From Prorocentrum cordatum (lineage: Eukaryota > Sar > Dinophyceae > Prorocentrales > Prorocentraceae), in assembly GCA_963575745.1 (NCBI GenBank), contig CAUYUJ010014272.1, positions 42,501-106,500 on the forward strand: a DNA stretch of 64,000 nucleotides, written 5' to 3'. The stretch's first letter is position 1. Every line of letters starts with the position of its first letter. This document shows, piece by piece, positions 22,761-33,690 of this stretch. The translations under genes and the position numbers were made by a program. Under the pieces are notes generated by a model, which made no database searches, had not been told where the DNA came from, and was given only the letters and a program-made list of their open reading frames with translations.

Positions 22761-23749
22761 AAACAGGAGCATCACACAGAGACGCACTGAGTTTCACTGC
22801 GCAGGGCGCACGGGCAATCTCGTCGCTCGGGGCGCTCAAATCAGGAGAAGGCATCGACCAAAGACGGCGCAAATCCATGCAGAACTTCGGTGAACCGTCC
22901 ATCCACTGTTCTATGGCGTCGCAGCCGCCGCGTCGGATTCTCCAGTGGATGCCCCAGACATCTACGAAGGGACGTTCCCAACCGGGCCGCTGGGGACCAC
23001 TGCGCCCGCGAACCAACCCAAGCTTCCGTCTTTTGCGCGCCGGAGCAATAGCCTTCACTGCGCCCCACCAAACTTGCGCCCAAAAAGACCGCACCACCTG
23101 CAGCGGGCACGTCTTCACGTCGAGGCAGCCTCGAGTTTCAAGCCACGCCGATGTTAGACCGACTTCAAGATCCGGTAATAGACGAACTTGAACCCACACG
23201 AGGTACCCCATTTCGAAATCGGCACGGCTGTCCCGCGGTTGCATTCACGTGACGCTTCACCGGGTCGCCGACTGAGTCGCAGAGATCTCCGGAGCATCTT
23301 GACTTCCCACGCGCGAACCTTTCGTAGCAAAGTCGGAGTCAAATGTCAGCGGCCGCGTTGCACGCTGCCACGGAAGCTGCAGATGCACTCCAGGCCAACA
23401 AACGTACGGGGATTGGTACCAGCGGATTCCCGAGCATATTCTGCCGCATACAATAATGCCCTCTGCCTTCGCAAAGTCGCGTTCCATACTGGCTGGAATC
23501 GAACCCGCGCTATCCAGGAAGTCGCCCAATAGTTCGATGCCTTCTTTACATCTGCACTGACTTCGGCCCCCCCTCCCCCCCGCCCCGAGAATGCTTGATC
23601 TGGCGTCGGCGCGCCAAGCCGCATCAGACACCATGCATTAAAGTGGCTCGGTCTTCCATGCAAAATACTGCTCACCATTCGCTTTCAGAAAACTGAAAAC
23701 ACACGGTTGAAATTATCAATAATCTTCTGCATCATCATGCCACTATCTG

Positions 23750-24580
23750 CGAAGAGAACGATGTTGTCGCACACATTCTCGTGCAATGGAAAAAATCGTT
23801 CTGTGTTTCTGAAATTCCCGCCCTTCTCTCTCCTCTCCTTCCAGCTCCCTCGCGTCGTGCATGATATGTCCGGTACGTGCCTGTGCCCGATTGCTACGCC
23901 CCGTGCAGATTCGCATGGCATTTGTGTCATATGGTGAGAGAATTGGGCTGACGAGGCTGATAGAACAAGGCCTGCTGCGGGACACGAGTGTCGTCGATCT
24001 GGATATATACATAATTCTCCAATTTTACATTGAAAATGTTGTATCGTTTTAGAGAGCAGATGGCCAGGTCATGCTCGAGTAGACAGAAAGCATGAAAAAA
24101 AAAACAGACTAATAAATATTCATTATTTTTGCGATCCAAATGTAGTCAATATATAATCGCTTATCCCAAACCACACGGAATAAAACGGCTAATTTTTAAG
24201 GACGACACATAACATCCATATGTTTTCACATGCATATAATATGTAATAACATTGTTTGAATATGTCTAGAAGTCGAATTGAATGAAAAATCTTCGAACTC
24301 ACAAATGCAAGCGACTATTTTTTCAATTGCGACGCTGGAATAAACCAATCTCGAACGTCTATATACTGCACGCGACAATGCCTGATGGTGAGCTCTTGGA
24401 CGGCGTCTAACTTGTCTACTGCTGATGATTATCTTGTGTTCGCTGTGCTGGCAAATTTCGAAGCTTATTTGCACCTGAATGCAAATTGATAAAACCGTCA
24501 ACACTCAAGAACAATCCCGCCCACATGCTTTTCATAGTAATGTCCACGCGATCAACCTGAGATGAATATATCTAGCAGGA
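23750..24580. other. AT-rich spacer between the duplicated segments
   Basis: AT-rich DNA with A runs (about 24,093-24,102), no gene and no recognised repeat. It separates the two direct copies. Confidence 0.55.
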
Positions 24581-24582
24581 TG

Positions 24583-26040
24583 GCGACTTGAATGCATGGC
24601 GCTCTCCTGCGGGCAGATGTTCTCGACGAGTGTTGCCTGGACTTCGTTATCAATGTCGAACCTCGCCCCATGCGTCGGTCCGAGCCATTCGCGCGCGGTT
24701 CGATCCAGGAAAAGAAAGCGCGCGCGCTATCTCGCACGCGGCCGGTCGGCGATCAGCGCAAGATCTTGAGCCCCAAAACTCGTGCGTCTGTGCGGATAAA
24801 TGCTGATCGGCCTGCTCGTAAAATGTACATACGGCTGGGCGGTTTCACCCAGACGCGGACCCCATGGGCTTTTGCGGAGCGCGCGATTTGTCACGCATCG
24901 AATATCGCGCGGCCGCTATTTGCCGCACCTCTTTCTTTCTTTCGGCATGGCTCAAGGCGTTCACACCTACACGCCCCACAGTCTCACATTGCCTTACATA
25001 AAGCGCAGTACCATTGCAAACCCCATTCTAAAGCCAGCGCTTCGGCCACAAATGCCGACAGCACTACACCCAACGTCACTCCTGCTCTATACACGACATG
25101 GTGGGACCATCTGGAAGGTATGCCAGGATAGTGATGCCGGCCGATCTGCGGCCAGAACCTCGCCTGGCTACGTCCACGCAGACGCGGACATTGGCGGATA
25201 TCAGCTTTCCCGGCTACCGCCCGCGACAAAAAAAAAACACGGCGTGCATCCTCCCACGGGCCTCCCTTGCCCAGTGGAAGGTTCGCCGCGCGATCGGCAA
25301 AACTACTGAAATGGGCCCGACAAAAAGGCAATCGGAAATGCCAGCGAGAGGCTTCGCAACTCTGGAGAGCAAGCCTTCCGAACAACGCGCGATGCGAAGA
25401 CACGCCGGGCGCAAGAACTGCCCTTTCAAGGCAGCCCGGCCGGCAGAGAGTTCAGCGACCTGTTCGTTGTCAGTCTGCACCCACAACGACGCACGGCAAA
25501 ATTCCCTTTCGGCCTCGCGGGGGTTAGCTGGGTAAAAAGAGCATCACACAGAGACGTGCTGAGACGCCGAATCATGGACCGACTGCAAGATCCGGCAATA
25601 AACGAATTTGAACCCGCGTCGTAGCAAAGTCGGAGTCAAATGCCAGCCGCCCGCGTTACACTCTGCCACGGAAGCTGTAGATGCACTCCAGACCAACAAA
25701 CGTTTGGGGATTCATGAACCAGCGAATTCCCGAGTATACTCTGACGTTTATAATACTGCCCCTCGGCGTTCGCAAACTCGCGTTCCATACTGGCTGGCGT
25801 CGAACCCGCGCTGTCCAGGAAATCGCCAATAGTTCGACGCCTTTGCACCTGCACACAATTCGGTATCCGCCAGCCCCGAGAACGCTTGATCCGGCATCGG
25901 CGCGCCAAGCCGCATTCGACATCATGAGTTCGAGCGACTCGGTCTTCCATGCAAGATACTGCTCACCAGTTGCTTTCCGAAACAACTGAAAACATACTGT
26001 TTAAATAATCAATCATCTTCTGCATCATCATGCCGCAACC
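24583..26040 (-). mobile_element. Decayed RNase H retroelement segment, copy 2
   Basis: Collinear direct duplicate of 21,808-23,745 with clear similarity over its length but two internal deletions relative to copy 1 (around 25,570 and 25,615). It retains the same permuted RNase H order: TDNEQVAELSAGRAALKG near 25,470, a degenerate ADRAAN near 25,290, then CVDVARRGSG (Gly of DGA changed to Val) near 25,160 and SAFVAEALALEWGL near 25,035. Confidence 0.65.
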
Positions 26041-27060
26041 TGCGACGGGAAAGAGGCTGTCGCACCACACTGCATGGTGAACGAGGCTGCATCAATGCCA
26101 ATGCCCCCCAGACGCCTTCGTCGGGCAATCGGAATCCAAAGCCAACTTCTGCCCAAAGTGCGACCAAAAAGCTTCGACGTGGTCCGTGGAACAGAACGCG
26201 AAGGTTGAAGCTCAGACCGCTGGGATTCACCAAACAAGAACAGAATGGACGAAAGGGTTCGCATGGTTTCCAGAAAGTGGGGACGAGGGTTATGCATTTT
26301 CAAGCTGTGGTTTTGTTGCCGTGAAACAAACTGCAATGATTCTACGACATGGATCGTTCCTACAACGGAACATCTTCTCGCGCGGACTGCCAAGAATATT
26401 TGGAACGCGCGCGGGCCGCTATTCGTTCTGAAATGGATCCGCAACGTTTCTTACGATAATGGGGAACGAATTTAGAAAGCCTTCGTTTTCCTTGCGTGCA
26501 GATTGGGGCGCGAAGGGGATTCACCAACCATCCAACGCGTTCGATTTTAAAAATTCGGGTCCGAAGCGAAAAGTGACATCTTGAACGGGCGGGAATGAAA
26601 TTGGAACCATGGGGTACACTGCAAGCAAGGGCAAATTTGAAACCCGGGACAGCGGCAGGTTACGACGGAAATTCTCCAGGTACGCACCGTCGATTACCCA
26701 TGACAGGCATTTTCCACATGCACCGCCTCTTCAACACGGGATGGCTTACATGGGGCACTTCCGGGACCCGCTGCAACCTCAAACGAGCCGCCGCGAGGAT
26801 TCTGGACCGGCGTGGAGGAGCTGCTGGCGGGCACCACCCGCATCTGCTTCTTTTCTAAAACCCTATAGCCTTCAGGGAGCTATCCGGGAATGAGAACGCT
26901 GAAAACGAAACTGGCAACGTTGCCATCTTACCTCTGCGGGGCCAGGGGCGACCCCGTCTTTTGGCGGACGTTGCTCCTTTGAGAATTCCCAAAGACACGT
27001 TCGCAAGGTTCCTGTCAAATTGAAGGTGGATTTGCAAACCCGCACTACGCGTTTGCAAAT
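26041..27060. other. No recognisable gene
   Basis: Both strands have short frames only. It is upstream, in minus orientation, of the copy 2 retroelement segment and may be its decayed body, but no reverse transcriptase or endonuclease motif is visible. Confidence 0.4.
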
Positions 27061-27311
27061 CAATGCGCTCTTATGAAACACAACAAAACATGGGAGATCT
27101 TATCAAAAATAACCCAAACAATAGAAACGTTCATTGTGATCAATTTTTCAGATTGATTATATGCCCATACTTTCTTCGTCACGAACACCAACAGCACGCG
27201 CAAACGGAAAGAAACAAAGCCGAACATACTGCTATCATCAACTGCGTCTGCTTCAAATAGCGATCGGCTTAATCAATCCCGTATATATATAATATATATA
27301 TATGAAAGAAT

Positions 27312-27344
<33 letters not shown>

Positions 27345-28284
27345 ACCACAAACAACCATCGAAGAAAAGACGAATAAAGAAAGAAATGACTAAGACGCCA
27401 TGCGGCCTTTGCCTTACGCGAACGCGAACCCCCAAAAAATGCATGGCCGAACAATACCAAACAAAACAAAGTCAAAGAACGAACACCAAAGTCAATAAGA
27501 AAACAAAAAATATATGAAATAAATGCAAAAAAAACACACACAAAAATCAGACGATATGAAACCTGGAACAACACACGAACTTACTAAACCTATCATAACT
27601 TGAATGCATACACACTAAAACAAAAGCAACTAAGCACTCTAAATTTGAAAAACAAACGAACCATCTGAACCGTCAGACTGCAAACTGAAATCGCAATCAC
27701 TACACGACCAACACACATAGCAGTTACAAAATGAACAAATGCAGGAGAGAAGGGAAAAACAACAACAACAAAAAAAAAAAAAAAAAAAAAAAAAACTACC
27801 TAAAACGACTCTCTGCAAACTGGGCGCATAAGCTCACCTACACAACCGGTGCAATGCTGGAATGCTTATAATGGGGTGCAAACACGCGACAAATCTCATG
27901 CAAAAACAAGGAAATTGCCTTCGATCGAGACCTGTCGTCGAGCACTCGAGACCGCGGGAAGCAACGCCACACAAATTTAAAAATAATCACTCCAATAATC
28001 ATTATGCAAAAACACATCATAAAAATTGTAATGGCCAAAAAGTATCCATGCACTGAATTCAAAATCTTTCAGCGATAAGAACATATCGTTCAAATTTAGA
28101 CCCCAAGTTTATTGGAAACTAAAAATCCATCGTAACGCATGGTCCAAGGAACAATCGTACTCTCTTCTTCGAACTACTGCTTTTTTGTATTTTTTTGATA
28201 CGAACAACTCCTCCTGAGACTTGTCACGCGTATATCTTTATACACACACACACACATCGACACCACTCGAGTCACGAGTTACGA

Positions 28285-28510
28285 AAGAATTAACTCGTGA
28301 GTTCATACTTTTCATCTCGGGTATGCACATCCACCTCCAGAAAATCTGAACTCGCGAGTTAATACCTTCTCATGCTTCCACCGACAGAAAAAGCATTAAC
28401 TTGCGGATTAATTCTGCTCATTTCCCACCGACAAGAAAAAGTATTAACTTGCGAGGTAATTCTTTCGCTGCCCAACGAGACAGAAAGTATTAACTCGCAA
28501 GTTAAAACTT
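28285..28510. repeat. Array of five AACTCGCGAGTT-like palindromes
   Basis: Palindromic cores AACTCGTGAGTT, AACTCGCGAGTT, AACTTGCGGATT, AACTTGCGAGGT and AACTCGCAAGTT occur at about 28,292, 28,349, 28,398, 28,446 and 28,492. Spacing is 46-57 bases and each sits beside an ATACTTTT, ATACC or AATTCT word and a CCGACA(G)AAA word. Confidence 0.75.
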
Positions 28511-28572
28511 TTCCTACCCTGGCCAGTTGAAACAATACTAATATATGTAGAAATAGTTTTCGTGATATCAAA

Positions 28573-28720
28573 TAGTAGTACATAGTAGTAGTACTAGTAG
28601 TACTAGTACTTTTAGTAGTAGTAGTAGTAGGGGTAGTCTAAGTGCTATTACTAGTACTAGTAGTAGTCGTAGTAGTAGTAGTAGCAGTAATAGTAGTTGC
28701 TGTACTAGTAGTAGTTAAAA

Positions 28721-28754
<34 letters not shown>
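28573..28754. repeat. (TAG/GTA)n microsatellite
   Basis: Imperfect then pure TAGTAG triplets on plus. Confidence 0.93.
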
Positions 28755-28756
<2 letters not shown>

Positions 28757-29259
28757 CACAGCCCTCTAAATCATGATCATACTCTGAATCTGGTACTACA
28801 GTAGAGAAATATCGCTGCACTCTGCACAGCAATTTCAATACCGGCACCTGCAAATAGAATAGTTGGTCGCGGCCGCGAGCGAAAACCGCACGCGGCGAAA
28901 GCCATTGTCCGGGGCAGCGAACAAAGCAAATTAGCTACAAGACGCGCCGCAAGCCGGCCGGCCCACTCACCAAGCAGCAGCGGGGGAGGCTGACAGCCGG
29001 GGGCATCCAGGGAAGCTCAAAACATGCAGTCTGACAAAATGCCGAGAAATTCGATGCATGCCGCAAGGTGTGCACTGCATTTGAGAATAATTGACCTGCC
29101 ATTTATTGCGAAACTGAAAAACGCTTTGCTACGAGGAAAGACAGGCATGCATTAACGACCTCAAAATGAATTATTTTTTGTTTTGTTCTATCGGACCTCT
29201 GCAGTACACCACGGCGCCACTCGGCAAGTGAAACATTAAAATTCAGGGGGCAAGACAGG

Positions 29260-29660
29260 ATAGATGGCGGAACGGCGGTCGCCGCAGCCAGCGCAGCAGG
29301 CCGGCAGGCGGCACCCTGCCGGAGGGGGGGCAGGGAGAACGAAGAAGAAACAAAGACAGAAACAAACAAGGGAGGGAGGGAACAGGGAGAGGGGGCAGGC
29401 AGGCAGGCAGGAGGAGGGCGAGGAGGAGAAGGAGCGAGAAGCGCCGGACGCGCCCGGCGAGGGCCGAGCACCGCTCAGAACCCGCACGGGGCGAGGGGGC
29501 CAGGGAGAAGAGGGGGCGGCAGACGACGGCAGCGACAGCAGCAAGCAAAGAGGGAGAGAGGGAAAGAAGACGAGAGGAAAAGAACGGGACGAGAAGACGA
29601 GAAAGGAGAGAGACAGAGGAGAACGAAGAAAAAGGAGAGGGATCAATTCATTCATCGGGC
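29260..29660 (-). repeat. LINE-A purine-strand 3' region
   Basis: G/A-rich on plus with embedded landmarks GCGCCGGACGCGCC near 29,450 and CGACAGCAGCAAGCA near 29,532. The same landmarks in the same order occur in LINE-B (33,940; 34,085) and LINE-C (47,500; 47,611). This is the family's shared 3' region; the Ser/Pro/Leu-rich frame through it on minus is probably not real protein. Confidence 0.7.
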
Positions 29661-30316
29661 TGCCAAGAAAAATAATTACGAAGGCTGCGCGAAGCCAGCG
29701 GCGCACGCCAGCTGAAAGCTGTGGCCAAGACGACCTTGCGGCAGAATCGACGCGAAGCAATTCGGAGAGAAGGCGTTGGAACAATTTGACATTGTCAGCG
29801 GAGATGATTGAGTCAGGAAGTAGGTTGTGCACTCTCGTGCCACCCAATGCGGAACGCACAAGGTAGTCCGGGGCACGGAGAGGACACGGGCCACGCAAGT
29901 GACGGAAGTGGCGACGAGGGGAGCGGGGAAGAGGAGGGGAGGAGTCCACGGAGAAAAAAGCTCCGAAGCACGGAGGGCTGAAACCGAGCACAGCGCGGCG
30001 AATAAGGCCCAAGTTGGCTATATCTCTGCGGGCAGAAAGGGGGGTAAGATTAAAGTTGCGCAAAGTTTCGCACTCAGTTATGCCCAGGGCTCGTAAAAAA
30101 AACCGTCTGGACACGGTCAAGCGGCAACAATACAGAATTCGAAGCATGAAAAAGCTGGCGCGCGGTATTATATGAACGAAAGAATATGCGCTTTATATAA
30201 GACAACAAGCTCGGCGACAGCGCGGTAGCGCCGCGAGCGAAGCAAGGCCTGCAGTCGCCAACCATATTCGCGCACACACTCAGATACAGCATCAGACATG
30301 ACAAGCTTGCAATCAA
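29650..30316 (-). pseudogene. LINE-A C-terminal region
   Basis: Minus strand encodes, across a frameshift near 30,120, VLLPLDRVQT then LRALGITECETLRNF, SARRDIANLGLIRRAVLG, RAPDYLVRSALGG and VHNLLPDSI. These match segment by segment the C-terminal region of LINE-C (PLDAVQSSFLRSVAITE, CRRDIAMLGVIHRAVLG, RAPDFARRSVLGS, VYNLLPDSV). Such a region follows the RT in many LINEs. LINE-C has a stop shortly after this block; LINE-A reads on into the purine-rich 3' region. Confidence 0.7.
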
Positions 30317-31061
30317 AAGTTACACCGAGAATTTTAAAATTGCCACCAGAAGGGCGGCCACGTGAAATAATGTGCTGGCTCTCCTTCGAAGCTTCAAACA
30401 AACCAGCGTCGGCGCGGCCCCATTCGTGCAGACACGACTGGCACTGCCCAATATTGGCAAAAATCTCGTCGTCAGAGGAGGAAGGGTGGAAAGGACGGAA
30501 GGCGTTGAGACCGTCGGCATATACTACCTCTTGAAAGTGTACTCTGGCAATTGCTTCGCTGGCATCGCCGAAAAAGATGCCCCCGAAAGGCGGGCCCAAA
30601 ACAGCCCCTTGAAACACCATGTTGGTCATGCTAATGAGACGCGAGAACGCTCCGCCAACTGCAACGCGGGCCTTCTGGGTCTCCAGCCAGCTAGAAAAGA
30701 CTGCGCACAGAACGGAGGGGAAACCCCAACCGCGTAGCTTCGCAAGCAGGCGGGCCAAATTCACACGGTCAAGGGCGCCGGACACGTCGGAACAGCACAA
30801 ACCGATCCGCGCTCCCTCAGCGAGAAGGCCGAGCCAAGAAAGCGAGAAATATGTTATCGCATCTCTGGCGCCGCGCCCAGGGCAGCACGCAAAAAGAAAG
30901 GATCCAAAACACAAGGAGCGGGACACACGAGGAGACAAGAAAGAAAGAAGAACACGTTCGGCGCACTTGGACAGCTGAGAAGTAATATGAATTCCACGAT
31001 AATTTACAGGATCGCGCAAAGACTCCTCCTGTGGAGGGGACAGATATGATGCAAACGCCAA
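30168..31061 (-). pseudogene. LINE-A reverse transcriptase
   Basis: About 298 codons with RT motifs in order: YRGIHITSQLSKCAE (motif 2 region), LCCSDVSGALDRV (motif A, Asp present), VFQGAVLGPPFGG (motif B) and VVYADGLNAF (motif C). Motif C has Gly in place of the second catalytic Asp (YADG rather than YADD; LINE-C has YADD), so the enzyme should be inactive. The N-terminal fingers region lies in another frame at 31,020-31,275. The frame ends in a stop after LVVLYKAHILSFI, where the family continues. Confidence 0.85.
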
Positions 31062-31275
31062 GACTCCGGCCGTCTGCCTGTGCGAATGATAGACCTAATC
31101 AAAATAGCAAGCGGCAAAACGAGAGAAGCAGAACAGGCGACAAGAATGCGAACAGGAATCTCGTCAGACCCTGTAGCGGAATCGCGTTTGAGCTGCGTGA
31201 GCACGTTAAAGACTTGTCTCACCCGGACGGGAAAAAAATCAGTCTGCCCTACAGGAAGGCGCTGGGGAATGTCAG
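31020..31275 (-). pseudogene. LINE-A endonuclease-RT linker and RT N-terminus
   Basis: Frame-shifted relative to both neighbours; reads DIPQRLPVGQTDFFPVRVRQ, LKRDSATGSDEIPVRILV and TGRRPESWRLHHICPLHR. Patterns such as SATGSDEIP(V) and PESWR...ICPLHK are typical of RT motifs 0-1 of non-LTR elements. Confidence 0.75.
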
Positions 31276-32480
31276 AAAAAACAATTCCTCTCCACAGCTG
31301 GAATGGCCCAGCGATCAGAAAACGAATCCGCGAAAAAGTCCGCCTTCCCGTCAGCTCTGAAGACCCGAGCGCCATTGGCACGGCGAAGTGCAGGCGAAGA
31401 TGACTCGACGGTTCTGCCGAACAGCTGGTTTGAAAGCCTCCACCGAGCTTTCGAGCCACGCTGCAAAGAACGAAGCATCAAACGAATACTGTTACAATAC
31501 GAATTAGAAGAATCTAAAAGAATTAGGCTGCAATGCTGCACTGCAAGCGGAAACTCTAGAGAATCTGCAGCCGCGGCTTTACGAGCGACAGCGTCGAAAC
31601 ATTCCTGCGTCAGCCAGGGGTGGCTCCACCGGACCGGCATAGAGACTTTACGAACGTGACGCTCGGCAGCATGCAATATATTCTCCGCGAGAAACTGCGC
31701 TCCAAAGTCCGGGTCTCCGCGAAGGCAACTCCAATCCTTAGAATCGAGCTCGCGAGAGACGCACTTCAAATTCGAAGCATTAAACTGCCAACACATTCTC
31801 GCGCATAGGAAGACGGACAAAGGGGGGGAAAGGAGAGATAAAAAGACGACCCGATGATCCGCAATTCTCGGTAGAGCTGACACTTCGGCAAACTCCTGCA
31901 CATATGTTAAAATTAAATCAATTAAATATTGCTCCCTGGTAGGTTCGCGCACGAATTGTTCAAGACCACGATAAGCAGACAGTCGTGCAGCGTGGATTCC
32001 CTCTGGAGTCTGTCTGTTAGAACGGCTAAGCCAAATGGGGTTGTGAACGTTAAAATCGCAAATTAGAAATACGCCTATGGCAGAAGATATGTGTGTTTCC
32101 ATCTCTGCTAACACACTTTGCATGGAAACTACGTCATCGCAATGGGGGGGGCGGTAAAAATTGCCAAACACAAGAGGCCCACAATCGAAATGAAATACAC
32201 ACCAAGAACACTCAGCGGAAACAGAAGTAACAAGAAGGGAAATGAGCGAACAATACTGACCAAGCGCAAAAACGGCAACTCCGCCGCCGCTGCTGATCCG
32301 ATCTCGTCGACAAACGCACGTATATCCATGCAAACTCGGGACTGAAGCCCGGTCAAACCGAGTTTCGTCTGAACAAACTAGAGCAGGAGGCGCAGAAAAG
32401 AAAGGAACACGAGATTCCAGCTCGGACTGGGACGAGGAGAAACCCTGAATATTGATATGCCAATCTGTGAAATTCGCACT
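31272..32480 (-). pseudogene. LINE-A APE-type endonuclease
   Basis: Open on minus from about 32,570. N-terminal strand INIQGFSSSQSELESRVPFF, then LVCSDETRFD (catalytic Glu context), GYTCVCRRDRISSGGGVAVF, GPLVFGNFYRPPHC, GVFLICDFNVHNPIWLS (the GDFN motif with Cys for Gly) and ADHRVVFLSL (SDH motif with Ala). This is the APE endonuclease that nicks target DNA for target-primed reverse transcription. Substitutions in two motifs and a 3' frameshift imply inactivity. Confidence 0.85.
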
Positions 32481-32679
32481 GAATTGAGGAGGGCGAGACC
32501 TGGATTCGCCAAGGTCCCCTCCCCGAGGTGAAGGCTGCGCATCAGAGAAAGGCTCGCTCCAGTAAACGCTCGTGCAAACTCAACTGGCGCTGAGAACCAG
32601 AGCTCAGGCGGCTCGAAAATCCTCTTCCAGAGGACGACCGGGAAAAATGTTCAGCAGAACTAAAAAGGATTCTACTCCA

Positions 32680-32830
32680 GAGGACGGCCGGGCAAGGCGG
32701 CTCGAAAATCCTGCTCTGGAGGACGGCCGGGCAAGGCGGCTCGATAATTATGCTCGGGAGGTCGGCGGGGCAAGGCGGCTCGAAAATTCTCCTCCGGAGA
32801 TCGGCGGGGCAAGGCGGCTCGAAAATCCGG
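32680..32830 (-). repeat. 39-bp tandem repeat encoding a 13-residue unit in LINE-A
   Basis: Four units of GGACGGCCGGGCAAGGCGGC-type sequence with a 39-base period. In the minus frame each reads FRAALPGRPPEQ(D/N) with variation. A comparable 39-base repeat sits at the same place in LINE-C (51,488-51,610). Confidence 0.85.
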
Positions 32831-32930
32831 ATTATCTGGAAATCGGCTGAATAAGGCGATGCGGGAACTCGGCTTCGCTCGAGTCCAACGTAAAAGATGC
32901 ATTAGGCTCCATAGGCAACTCAATCGGAGA

Positions 32931-33690
32931 CGTCAAACATGGCCTCGACGATTCGCTTGCAGAACCAAGTTGAATTCTGAGAGAACGACGCTGCAAAGCA
33001 TCAAATGATCGAGGACCGCGCCGTCTAAGACGGCGCAATCTTTGCGTCGGAGAGAGACAGAGGAATCATGTGCAACATTGCCCGGGGACAGCACACAAGC
33101 AACTGAACTGCGGGCAAGGACAAAAGAGTTAAAACATACAAAATGAACAGTCCCCCCGCATCCCTAGGGGGAGCGAAAGTCGGCGAACCTGTCGAACTCG
33201 CCCTCGAAATCGCCAGGATTCTGAATGAAAGCAACTGCGTCTCCCACAATGACCTTCCGTGCTTTTCATGTCGGCGCGCACGGCACCTGGATGCTGCTGC
33301 GTGATTTAATCCAATTGGCAGCCTTGCGGAGGCACCAATCCCGCTGTAAATTGATATGGCTCTTAGGTGCTTTGATGTTTTGTATGTTGTTTTTTTTATA
33401 AATACATATATATATATACAAATACATAATGCTGATATACGTTCCGTTTTTTATATGTTTTATTTAAATTTGTTTTACTGGTTTTTATGTGTTGCGTGTT
33501 GCTTCATTGTTTTTACTTGGTTTTCACCTTTCCATTTTTGACTTATGTTGTCACGGTTTACTTTTATGTTTTGTTTCTTGATTTAAAAAATGGTTACATA
33601 TATATATATATTGTTTTACTAACCTCGCTGCAGCACGAACATATGACCTCACCACACGTGAACTTAAAAAACTGCGCGTGCGATGTCTCT
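32931..33690. other. LINE-A 5' flank and AT-rich block
   Basis: No gene seen at 32,931-33,340. From 33,340 to 33,650 the DNA is T-rich with TA runs at 33,404-33,416 and 33,598-33,611, lying just downstream (minus sense) of LINE-B. Confidence 0.45.

Larger units (their letters stand above)
21808..23745 (-). mobile_element. Decayed RNase H retroelement segment, copy 1
   Basis: Direct duplicate of 24,583-26,040, starting GATGGCGACTTGAATGCATG in both and ending near CTTCTGCATCATCATGCC. On minus it encodes pieces of a plant-type (RVT_3) RNase H, then a Cys/His motif and a conserved WLGPTHGARFDIDNEV segment, all frameshifted. No reverse transcriptase was recognised upstream. It is probably the 3' part of a non-LTR element, and it is longer than copy 2, which lacks two internal stretches. 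Confidence 0.65.
27061..28860. other. AT-rich island with poly-A tracts
   Basis: A-rich on plus, with poly-A at 27,313-27,341 and 27,772-27,794, a TA run at 27,282-27,302, a palindrome array at 28,285-28,510 and a TAG array. It lies directly downstream (minus sense) of LINE-A and may include its 3' tail. No gene seen. Confidence 0.5.
28861..32930 (-). mobile_element. LINE-A: non-LTR retrotransposon, degenerate
   Basis: Minus-strand order from right to left: a 13-residue tandem repeat (32,680-32,830), APE-type endonuclease (32,480-31,272), linker, reverse transcriptase (31,061-30,168), a conserved C-terminal region (30,147-29,650) and a polypurine (plus strand) 3' region (29,660-29,260). The domain order fits EN-RT LINEs of the I/Jockey/CR1 type. 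At least three frameshifts break the reading frame. It is first of three related head-to-tail LINE copies. Both outer ends are approximate. Confidence 0.8.
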
